From assembly GCF_034702125.1 (NCBI RefSeq), contig NC_085878.1, positions 19,641,088 through 19,705,087 on the forward strand: 64,000 nucleotides of DNA, in the 5' to 3' direction. Positions 9,508 to 18,513 of the stretch are shown here, piece by piece. The notes beneath the pieces were generated by a model. The model saw nothing but the letters and a program-made list of their open reading frames with translations, ran no database searches and had not been told where the DNA came from. Numbering within the stretch: the stretch's first letter is position 1; the number at the start of each line of letters is the position of its first letter. The translations under genes and the position numbers were made by a program. Origin of the DNA: Engraulis encrasicolus (taxonomy: Eukaryota > Chordata > Actinopteri > Clupeiformes > Engraulidae).

Positions 9508-11777
9508 ACCTAGTGGTCAACCTGTCCAGCCGGGATTTGTCTGAAAAGGACACTGCAGTGTTGAATAAAGGTCTGTCTTTCATCCCCACCCCTACAGCCA
9601 ACCCATTTCAGACTAAAATAGAGCTTTTCAAATTTTTCCGCAACATGAAGCTGAAATATTTTTTCAGTAAAGACAAGATTCATTTGCCCCCCACTGACCA
9701 GATTGACTCAAACAGTGCAATCTCCCAACCCTTCAAAACTAAGAGCAAATTTGTGCCACCCATTATTTGCCCGAGTATAGAGACATTTTGCAAACTGGTA
9801 GAAAGAGATGTCAATGTGGTTTTCCAGACACAGAATGCAGGCACCAAGCACTACTCCAACCTCGATACTCAAGAAAGGGTATGTCTTAAGAAATTATCCA
9901 AAGAGTCAGACATAATCTTCAAGGGCGCTGACAAAGGAGGCGGTCTTATTTGCATGGACAGAGTCAATTATGAGACAGAGATTGCTAAACAACTGGCAGA
10001 CACAGTCGCATACAGCAAGCTCCCTAGTGATCCCACAACCAAATTCAAGAGAGAAATTGACACATTTTTGAATGCAGCTCTCGCAGCTGGACACATTACC
10101 AGCTCAGAAAAGAAGTTTCTTATCAATGAGCACCCAACCATTCCTGTGATTTACACATTGCCCAAAGTGCATAAACAATTTACAAAGATCCCTCCTGGAC
10201 GTCCTATAGTTTCAAGCAACAACTCCTTGACAGAGCCCCTCTCCAAATACATCGACCACCACATACGATCACTGGTGACTGATCTGCCCTCATACATCAG
10301 AGACACTGGTGACCTCATTAACCAGCTGTCACAGTTGAATGTTACTGATAACAACATAATACTTGCTACCATGGATGTTTCATCTTTGTACACCAACATT
10401 CCACATCAGAGCGGTCTTATGGCACTTCAGCATTTTTTGGACAAGCGTGAGAATGAATCTCCCCCGACTCAATTTATTTTGGAGCTGACAGACATAGTCC
10501 TGAGCAGGAACTATTTTCTTTTTGGCCAGGACTTTTACCTGCAGAAGATGGGGGTTGCTATGGGCGCTGCATTTGCTCCCGACTTTGCCAATCTTTTTCT
10601 AGGCATGTTGGAAGAGAGGTACATCTATGCTAACAACATTTTTTCTAACAACATCCTCTTTTACAAACGTTACATTGACGATTGTCTTCTGGTGTGGCAG
10701 GGCTCGGAACAACTGCTCAATTCCTTTCTGCTGTATATGAACTGCCTGCACAACACCATCAAGTTCAACATGGAATGTGACCCTCACAAAGTCAGTTTTT
10801 TAGATACTTGGGTGATTTTTGAAAACAACTCCATACACACATCCCTGTTTGTCAAACCTACCGACAAGAATAGCATATTACATGCTTCCAGCTTTCACCC
10901 TTCCTCTTTGAAACAAGGACTGCCCTATAGCCAATTTCTAAGGGTCAGGCGAATATGTAGTGATGACAATGACTTCCAGACTGAATCTGAAAACATGTAC
11001 ACACAATTTTTGGACAGGGGGTATGGCAGGAAAACATTGGACCAGGCACTGACCAAAGTGAACCAGACACACATGGGGACCCTAACTAGCAAGAAAAAGA
11101 AAGAACACTCTCTGATATGTTGCACTACCTACACCCCCCTCAGCAACCAGATCACACAGATCATCAAAAAACATTGGAATGTTCTCAACACAGATCCTGT
11201 ATGTTCATCCTTGTTCAAAGAGCTTCCATTGTTCACCCATTCCAGGTCGAGAAACATTCGGGACATTCTAGTTCATGCCGACACCTTTGACCACTCCAAG
11301 GCGCCAAAAGACAGACTTGATGCTGCTGTGGGGTTTTTTCCTTGCCGTAACTGTACATCTTGTACCACCACAGGCAGCAAGAAGACCAGCAAATTCATGT
11401 GCCATGTGTCGGGCAAAGAATATAACATCAACAAATTCATCACCTGCAGCTCTTCTTCTGTGATCTACTTACTATCATGCCCCTGCGGCCTACAATACAT
11501 CGGCAAGACCAACAGGCAACTGAGGGTCCGCATAAATGAACACAGGAGCGCCATCTCCAGGAATGACCCAAAGTCACCCATTGCCAGACATTTCTCCACA
11601 GCACCACACACCACGGCCCAATTGCAATTCATTGGGATTGACCGTGTGACCCCCAGCCGCAGAAACCGTGCTGTGGAATCCAAATTATTACAATGTGAAG
11701 CCAAATGGATTTTTTATATGCAAACATTGTCTCCCAAGGGCCTCAATGAGGATTTGGACTTGACCTGCTTCCTATAA
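9381..11777 (+). CDS. Penelope element reverse transcriptase and GIY-YIG endonuclease
   Basis: The frame is open from 9381 and lacks an ATG near its beginning, so it is expected to continue from the preceding ORF. Numbering from the GTG at 9504, the RT spans about residues 200-450, with LPKVHK, GRPIVSS, MDVSSLYTNIP and the catalytic YIDD near residue 388 (aspartates intact). A GIY-YIG nuclease lies at about 650-720: VIYLLSCPCG, LQYIGKT and the Arg/Glu-His part RVRINEHR. A cysteine-bearing linker (FFPCRNCTSC) precedes it. No stops interrupt the domains, so the element looks recently active apart from the frame question. Substrate: its own RNA, copied at nicked chromosomal DNA. Confidence 0.9.
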   Translation, partial: FFRPYSSKGTTISCQNQEKPRRRGRRGRKNHKPTGYKGSQDVNLVVNLSSRDLSEKDTAVLNKGLSFIPTPTANPFQTKIELFKFFRNMKLKYFFSKDKIHLPPTDQIDSNSAISQPFKTKSKFVPPIICPSIETFCKLVERDVNVVFQTQNAGTKHYSNLDTQERVCLKKLSKESDIIFKGADKGGGLICMDRVNYETEIAKQLADTVAYSKLPSDPTTKFKREIDTFLNAALAAGHITSSEKKFLINEHPTIPVIYTLPKVHKQFTKIPPGRPIVSSNNSLTEPLSKYIDHHIRSLVTDLPSYIRDTGDLINQLSQLNVTDNNIILATMDVSSLYTNIPHQSGLMALQHFLDKRENESPPTQFILELTDIVLSRNYFLFGQDFYLQKMGVAMGAAFAPDFANLFLGMLEERYIYANNIFSNNILFYKRYIDDCLLVWQGSEQLLNSFLLYMNCLHNTIKFNMECDPHKVSFLDTWVIFENNSIHTSLFVKPTDKNSILHASSFHPSSLKQGLPYSQFLRVRRICSDDNDFQTESENMYTQFLDRGYGRKTLDQALTKVNQTHMGTLTSKKKKEHSLICCTTYTPLSNQITQIIKKHWNVLNTDPVCSSLFKELPLFTHSRSRNIRDILVHADTFDHSKAPKDRLDAAVGFFPCRNCTSCTTTGSKKTSKFMCHVSGKEYNINKFITCSSSSVIYLLSCPCGLQYIGKTNRQLRVRINEHRSAISRNDPKSPIARHFSTAPHTTAQLQFIGIDRVTPSRRNRAVESKLLQCEAKWIFYMQTLSPKGLNEDLDLTCFL

Positions 11778-12040
11778 TTGTTTTTTGCCTTGCTGAATCA
11801 TGATTTTTTGAAATATAGACACAGCATGATACAAAAGTCTAATCTGTTTTGCTGTGATTGTGATTGAGCACATGATCTACTGTTTTTTAAACTATTGTTA
11901 ATCACTGTCATCTCTCCATACAGCAACTGAATCACCCATCATTGAATACGTGTCCTGATTGGCTATTCGTAACTGATTGCCTCCTGACTTCTGATGTCAC
12001 TTCCTTTTTAAACCTCTGTGAATGTTTGTTCTGTTTTTTT

Positions 12041-12080
12041 TGCACTGAGGATGGGATCACCCGAAACGTTTGCACCTTTG
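12041..12080 (+). ncRNA. Candidate hammerhead-ribozyme-like core in Penelope terminal repeat
   Basis: CTGAGGA (12045-12051), a short GGG-ATCA-CCC stem, then GAAACG (12063-12068) fit the CUGANGA / GAAA halves of a hammerhead core. Such ribozymes are known in Penelope-like terminal repeats. I have not folded helices I and III, and activity is unproven. Confidence 0.45.
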
Positions 12081-12849
12081 TAAATACTGCACGGCATATT
12101 GTGAGATCATTAAAAACCCACTTTATTTGGGCATCTCTTTTCAAGTCTTTTTTGAGTGCGAGCTCCAGACTCTCTGACTTTGCATTACTCAATATTTCAA
12201 GCCAACGCACCACCACATAACTAAAGCCACATTGAAAGGCGCAGGCCCTCTTTTTGAATTTTCTAATGATAGAGTTAACACAGTGCTGTGGTAATAGCCT
12301 ATAGAAAGCACTTCCGTGTGCCCATCACGGAAAACTATTCCGTGTCCAGGAGCACGGAAAACAATTCCGTGTCCAGGAGCACGGAATTTTGGCAAAATCC
12401 GTGCTCCTGGACACAGATTTCGTGTCCTTAACATCCGTGTCCAGGAGCACGGAATTTTTGGAGATCAGGCTGCCATGACAGTGTGTGCATTATGTAGGTC
12501 AGGTGTGCGTAAAGAAGTGTCAAGCTTGCAATCTGATGTTAGCAGGACAAGCCACATCTTCAAAATCTCATGATTACGGAGAAGACGTTGGTGAAAACAG
12601 AACTTGCCAAACTTATCAAAGCAAAATTGTATTATGTAATGTAAGAGCAATTGTTAGAGCATATACATTATACATGTAGTATTTAATTCCATTAACAGTA
12701 TTATACACATTTTATTTGAAATGTTATGATATACTGTACATTTTGTTATGTGTATGTTATGCCTGTAATCCTAGTGTATTTATTTACCATACACTGTAAG
12801 ACATTTGTTCACCGTCAAATATTTTAAGCATACAGTACCAAGCCTGTTC

Positions 12850-13930
12850 AGTGGAGTTGTAACGCTTAAAGCCCAAGTTAGCATTAAGACTCACACAAAC
12901 TGTAGTTGGATCTTGGAAGAACCTTAATGTTCTCTGAGGAACCCCAAAAAGTTGTTATTTTCATGCAAAAACACTGTTTCTCTTAAACTACAGTCAATAA
13001 AATCCCAGCTCTTTCAACATTATTAACTTGACAAAAGTGAAAATGAAGAGATAATAGACCTCAAGGAATAGATAATTTAGATATACCTCAAGATAGAGAT
13101 AACATTTTACAAAACATTTTACAAAACAAAGACCAAGCAAGGTCATGTCTGTCAAGTACTACTGTCAGTTTACATTTTTATACGCATGACAGTATTCATG
13201 AAATACATTGCAGAGCACAAACAAACTTGCATGGACTTGTTTCATCTGATCATACTTTTTAAGTAGATGATAACAGATGACACGTGGCCAATAAATAGAC
13301 CTACTGTATCTGAATTTATTTATCAGGAGGGTAACATATAGGCTGAAAATGTGGTTCATCAAATAAAAGCTGAAATAATGAACATGTTCTGATTTTGTGT
13401 AGAGCAACGTATCCTAGGTCCTCATGTAGATGACACATGTGAAGTCATCTTCATTTGGAATCATCTGGATGGAAGAAAGCAAACCTTTGAATAGCTTATT
13501 CATATCATTATGCATTTTTTTAAACATGGGACCATAATACTTACTGGCATCTTGTCAAAACCGTTGTCATATGTGTCACGGCAGCATCTGATGTTTGCAG
13601 CTACAGTAAGAGAGGGAGCAACTGATTAATTATGTAACTGTTGCACTTGGGTGCACTGAAAATAGGCCTATAACAAAAATACATTTACAATATGGTTCAA
13701 GCACATATTCAAGTAGTCTAAATAGTTTTATGAATATTATGATACTGATAATGTGGAAATGCTTTTCCACGCAATATGATACAAAAACAAACAGTACTGT
13801 TTACCACATAATGAGACTTACAAGTGTTATCTGTCCTGTTACAGTAAAGGAGAGCTGCCAACACAAACACCACAGCCAGAACTCCAGACAGAATGATGGC
13901 GGAAACTGCAACTGGATTTCTTGCTGCAGA
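12850..13930. repeat. Segmental duplication copy 2 (NITR-B 3' end and flank)
   Basis: Matches copy 1 (1-2360) from the downstream flank through the tail and TM exons. It lacks the MITEs found in copy 1, giving pre-insertion sequences at both sites. Between 12473 and 12850 I see only AT-rich flank, partly similar to the sequence upstream of gene C near 55394. Confidence 0.72.
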
Positions 13931-13943
13931 GTAAAGCCAAAAC

Positions 13944-14042
<99 letters not shown>

Positions 14043-14049
14043 AATCCGT

Positions 14050-14104
<55 letters not shown>

Positions 14105-15940
14105 CGCGCGATTTGTCAAGTTGTCAATTGAATAGTACACTTTTGAGGATCTTTTCTGAAGCAAAATGTTGTTTAGATTGGATGGGAAATGTTAAATGTA
14201 AATTCGACTTTATATTATATTGATCAGATAAGATTGTCCCAGATATACATTTAGACTATGACCTATTTATTGGTTTTCTCATCGCAAAATAGGAAAAATA
14301 GCAAACTCTGGTTGAGGTGTCAAAATGCGCCCTCTACTATCCCTTTTTACTTGTCTTGCAAGCCCATGTGAAAAAAAATCTAGAACTGTAAAGCAAAATA
14401 AATTTGAAACAATACACTGAGACTGTATAAAGTGCACTTACTGTCTTGTGAAATTCTAGGGAAATATTGTAATTTTTCGTGGAGCGTAATTATAAAGGGC
14501 ACATGAGGCATAGAGTAATATACTGCAGTACAGAGCCTATTGTTGTATTGCATGGCTGTTTTCTCTATCCCTTCTATTGCCTTTGATTAGAGAGAGTCAA
14601 TATTTAGCCTACCTGTGAGCAATTTACCAATTCAGATCACATTTAGATAAAAATCCAATGTAAAATTATACAGTGCTTATCACATTATGACAGCTTGGTA
14701 AATCATTTTGCATGTCAAGACTTAAACTATGACATAGGGCCTAAATATTTTGGGGGGTGAGATAGTTTCATGCAATCAGTGACAAAGCTTTTTGAGTGAT
14801 ATGACAAAAGCAATTGATAATGTACGAAATCACTGAGAATTGTACACAGCCATGGCATGGTGGATGAGAGTATTTGCTATATGCCGAAAACAATGAGAAA
14901 CTGATTTGACCATGTGCAGAGGTAACACCAGGAAGTCACAATTGAACAAAGACCTTTGAGAATCATTATTCTGTTGTGAGAAATGTACAAAACCAATTGA
15001 GAGAAACTGTAATAGAGAATATATCAACACCTTATTTATGCTCAGGCTTGACAGTTACTGACTAATATTCTTTTAGTAATACAATGTAGAGTATATGTAT
15101 GTATGTAGGCTACAGTATGCAACCCTGTTCGCATGTACTAAACATACAGAATAAACATCCTATTAGTTTAAAATGTTCAGAGTAAGTTCATGGACACATG
15201 CCTACCTGATTTCAGAGCTTTGTCAGTTCTGTTTCCTCTGTTTATTTCTCCACAATTGGCCACGTTACAGAAGAATTCTACATGACTGTTGATGCCAACA
15301 GTAGACTGTCTGGGTCCTGAAAGGATTAAGAAGAAGCCAGTCATTCATGTGAATCATCCTGTCCATTTCACAGTGATGTATGATATACATTGCTGTAGTC
15401 AAAGTCATGTACCTTTCAGAGTCAAAAATGTTCCATTTCCAAAGTGTATGTCATTCATAACTGTGACAATGCAGTAATATGTTGCTTCATCTGATGTTGT
15501 GATATTCCTCAGGGTAAGATTAAAGGATCCCTCGGATTGCTGTAGTATAACACGTCCACTTATAGCCAGATTTAAAAATGGTTCATGCCATGAAACAAAT
15601 CCTCTGAAGTGTCTAACTATTGGTTCAGGCCTTGATCCCAGTATCTGCCTGTACCAACTCCATTGCTCATTCTCAAAAGTCGCAGGGTAAAGACAGGACA
15701 AAGTCACTGTGCCTCCAGGCTCTGCTTTTTGTACTCTATTCAGCTGGAGAACTTCAATTGCTGCATCTGGAAAATAAGTCACTGATATAGTTGTACTATT
15801 CTGCACTCTTACACTTACAAATACATATCCATAAAACAAAGATCAGTATTTAGAGCAATCACTCTGAATGACAAATGTAGTAAGGAATTTTGCATGAACT
15901 TACACATGGGGAAAAGTATGAATATAAAAGTCGGAACCAT
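13414..15940 (-). CDS. nitr: NITR-like immune receptor gene B with a reduced I domain
   Basis: Minus-strand exons: signal 15904-15940, V 15413-15766, short Ig-derived exon 15206-15316, TM 13822-13923, tail 13545-13600 and 13414-13464. Phases 1-1-1-1-0, all GT-AG, total 711 nt (236 aa). The V domain is intact: LSCLYP, SWYRQ, YYCIV and J-like FGNGTFLTLK. It belongs to a different V family from genes A and C. The third exon encodes only 37 residues and contains FFCNVANCGEI, which resembles the end of an NITR I domain, but the J-like motif has decayed to RGNRT. TM and tail closely match gene A and end CVIYMRT. The V intron is only 96 bp. The predicted signal peptide is short (MVPTFIFILFPM), so the start is less certain. 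A full-length product is possible, with one Ig domain plus a stub. Confidence 0.8.
13949..14041. repeat. (GATA)n microsatellite
   Basis: About 23 uninterrupted GATA units in the NITR-B intron before the TM exon. They produce a false repetitive ORF (Tyr-Leu-Ser-Ile). Confidence 0.97.
14050..14102. repeat. (CA)n microsatellite
   Basis: About 26 CA units directly after the GATA tract. The rest of the intron up to 15206 shows no recognisable feature. Confidence 0.97.
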
Positions 15941-16195
15941 GGTTCTTCTTGTAAGCCTAAATTAAAAGTCCAGTTAACTTGTTGCATGTAGATAAACACA
16001 GTGGATGTGTGTCAACTCTACACTGACTAACATACTAAACAGAAAGATCACTTCCTGTTAAAATGCTCTTCCACCAAGAGTCATCTTCACACTAGATAAC
16101 TCCGCCCCGCCTCTGAGGTAAAGTCTGTGGGCTGACTGTGACTCCTTTCCTCCCTACAACCTCAGAAAATAACTTAATAATAGTGATCTTATACA

Positions 16196-16282
16196 TTAGA
16201 GTAGAGTAGAGTAGGGTAGAGTAGAGTAGAGTAGAGTAGAGTAGAGTAGAGTAGAGTAGAGTAGAGTAGAGTAGAGTAGAGT
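16196..16282. repeat. (GTAGA)n pentanucleotide repeat
   Basis: About 17 tandem GTAGA units. The surrounding 15941-16916 shows no gene. Confidence 0.95.
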
Positions 16283-16610
16283 AAAATGTATACCTATTCA
16301 TCTTGAAGGAAATTAAGGATGTCTTATACCACGGCAGTCTGGAATCTCCCATTGTGACGCGCTAAATGGGGTGTTGATTAACTGTCTATGGATAGCATAA
16401 CTCTAGTGTATTAATGCGCTAAGGCTCGTTCATAAGTTAGGGAAAGAAAGTTGCAAAGCATTACGCGCTGAATTGACACATGGCGCATGGCGCGTCTGGA
16501 AACACCAGCAAAGTGAATCTGGTGCAAATCGTAATATAAAGACATAATCCAATTAGAAACATTTGTATTTCTCCCTGCTGACCATCACTATGTCAACTTT
16601 CTGCGAGAGA

Positions 16611-16617
<7 letters not shown>

Positions 16618-16659
<42 letters not shown>
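16618..16659. repeat. (GA)n / GATA mixed microsatellite
   Basis: GATA units run into about 17 GA units. Confidence 0.93.
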
Positions 16660-16662
<3 letters not shown>

Positions 16663-16916
16663 CCTCGCGCAAAATTAGGACTTTAAAAAATAAATCTTAA
16701 AAAATTGGGGGATATTTTCGGATCAATAGCTAAGCAAGCGCATGGAAAGTTTCCCATGGGAGGAGAGCAGACTGACGAGGTGCCTGTTTTCATGAAGTTA
16801 ATGGCGAGGCGAGGCATTTAGAATTTCGGCAAGATGTGCAGGGTATTTTTATTGTTATTTCTATTGAGATCTGTGAATCATCATGCCAACTGCAGCATAA
16901 TCTAGTGGGCAAGAAG

Positions 16917-18251
16917 CAGTGTTGGGTAAGTTACTTTTTAAAAGTAGTTACTTTTAAAAGCAGTACTTTAGTTACTGCGTTCAATTGTAACTGAATTACT
17001 TTACTTATTACTAAATTTAAAAAGTAACTTGTTACTTATTACTTTACTTTACTTTTTCGCGGGAAAAGGGATTTTAACCACACCTCATAATACATCTGCT
17101 TCCCAAGGTAGTAGGCCGGCTGTGTAAATGGCCTAATATTTTAATCTGTGCAAACTGTAGGCCTACCTCTATGGAATCCCTCATATAGGCATGTTGTCAT
17201 TCTCACATCTAAAATGCATTTCATGATTTCCCTGTAGGCCTGTTTATAACAGTGTCAATACATTTGAATCTAGTCTAACATTACACCATAGAATAGAATA
17301 TTGTCTTTTATTGTCATGTCAGCATTAAAATTACTTTTGGTCTCACAGAATAAAAACAGAATGAGTAAGGTGAGGTGGCCATACCAAACAGAAATGTTGT
17401 AGGTAGGACACTCTGCTTACATCCTCTCCTAGATGTTGCAGCTTAGGCTACGCCAAAGCCTTTCAGTTACCTGCGCATTGCATTGCATATGCATCAACAT
17501 CATTATTAAAGATTCTGCCGAATGCAGAATCCGTTCGTGCTGGAAGACGGTTTGATCAGGCACATTTGAATAGCCTGAAGAACGTGGCGGCCTCAACGCC
17601 ATGGTGTTGCTTGCGCTGTTGTTCTCATGTTATTATTCACAATTACTTGACTCGCGCTGGCTGCTGCTGACGGAGCTACTCAAATTGTTTTGTTTTTTTG
17701 CCGTGTAACCTATTTAACTGTCATCAGTGAGCACAAAAGAGGCTATGGCATTTGCGATATGGGGTACAGCTGTTTTAGAATGCATTTGCGTAACGATGAA
17801 CTCGGAATGACTGTAGAATTAACTGCGCAGCGAATCATTTTCACTTTCCCTCTATGGCGTAAATTAAAAAGTTAGAAAAAAGTGATGGTGGAAGTCCAAC
17901 TATTGTAGTATAGGTTAACCACATCACAGCGCAATGGGCTCATGAAAGTCCCAGTGAAAGACCTTGCATGCACGAGAAAGGAACAGCAGTCTGCGTGCGC
18001 CCGCTCTCACACTTCCGAGAGCTCGAGAAGGGCTGGGGAAAACAGCCCAGACAGAGCTCTTTGCGCATCTAGAACTACTAATAACAGCAGACCGTAAGAT
18101 GAGTTCAAGGCTGAAATTTATAACGAGTAACGACCGTTACGGCAGCGCAGTAACTGTAATTAAATTACTTAAATTTGAAGAGTAATGCGTTACGTTCCTA
18201 AGTTAGTGCCAAAAGTAATTAAATTACGTAACGATGTTACCCCCAACACTG
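16917..18251. mobile_element. Non-autonomous hAT element, 1335 bp
   Basis: Termini CAGTGTTGGG and CCCAACACTG with subterminal GTTACTTT-type repeats. Perfect 8-bp target duplication GCAAGAAG at 16909-16916 and 18252-18259. No transposase; ORFs inside are short and unconvincing. Confidence 0.92.
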
Positions 18252-18425
18252 GCAAGAAGTCAAACGCGCCTATATGGGACGTGTACTGTAGAACATTGGG
18301 GCGACTGACTTGACAACCAAATGCAATAGAATTAACGACTGGCTCTTGACTTGACAATCGAATGCGATAGAAATGTAGCCTGCGTTAGTTCTGCCAGGAA
18401 GACTCAGATCACCTGTGCATTTCGC

Positions 18426-18513
18426 AGAGCCAATCAGCGGCTGCCATCTCCTTTATAGCTACGTGTCTAACTCTCCCTTCTTGCTGGCTTTAGGCATGGC
18501 CGGTCCGAAATCT
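18426..18513 (+). promoter_or_regulatory. Promoter-like block in the island's direct repeat
   Basis: A CCAAT box (18430-18434), TTTATA (18452-18457), then a pyrimidine tract ending CTTTAG before an ATG in GGCATGGCC. The copy at 25068-25212 keeps CCAAT but has TTTATT in place of TTTATA. Suggestive of an element promoter and splice acceptor; not tested. Confidence 0.3.

Larger units (their letters stand above)
6969..12263 (+). mobile_element. Penelope-like (Neptune-type) retroelement with inverted partial copy
   Basis: Layout: an inverted copy of the 3' region (6969-7348 and 8118-8209, split by a foldback element), a direct terminal-repeat copy (8210-8662), the coding region (8719-11777), then the downstream terminal copy (11640-12263). 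Direct copies 8330-8661 and 11925-12263 are almost identical. Direct terminal repeats with an inverted, truncated neighbour are typical of Penelope-like elements, which use GIY-YIG endonuclease-primed reverse transcription. The high similarity of the copies points to fairly recent activity. Confidence 0.85.
6572..12472. mobile_element. 5.9-kb TIR element with CCGTGCTCC subterminal repeats
   Basis: The termini pair over 11 of 13 bases as CARCMTGATCTCC and continue with an identical AAAAATTCCGTGCTCCTGG stretch. The flanks share CCATGAC (6565-6571 and 12473-12479), a likely 7-bp target duplication. Just inside each end are several copies of CCGTGCTCCTGGACACGG in both orientations, itself a near palindrome. 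The cargo is a Penelope element with an inverted partial copy and a foldback element. No DDE transposase is visible, so the family is unnamed and mobilisation would need to be in trans. The left end lies about 130 bp upstream of the NITR-A start codon. Left arm 6572-6968 also has a ~120-bp tandem pair with GGTTAGGGTTAGGG. Confidence 0.7.

Noticed and set aside
13718..14164. ORFs rich in Tyr-Leu-Ser-Ile and Cys-Val
   Set aside because: Translations of GATA and CA microsatellites running into a real TM exon.
15405..15839. V(D)J-type segment with recombination signals at NITR-B V exon
   Set aside because: The J-like motif is already encoded in the exon and canonical splice sites flank it; I saw no heptamer-nonamer signals.
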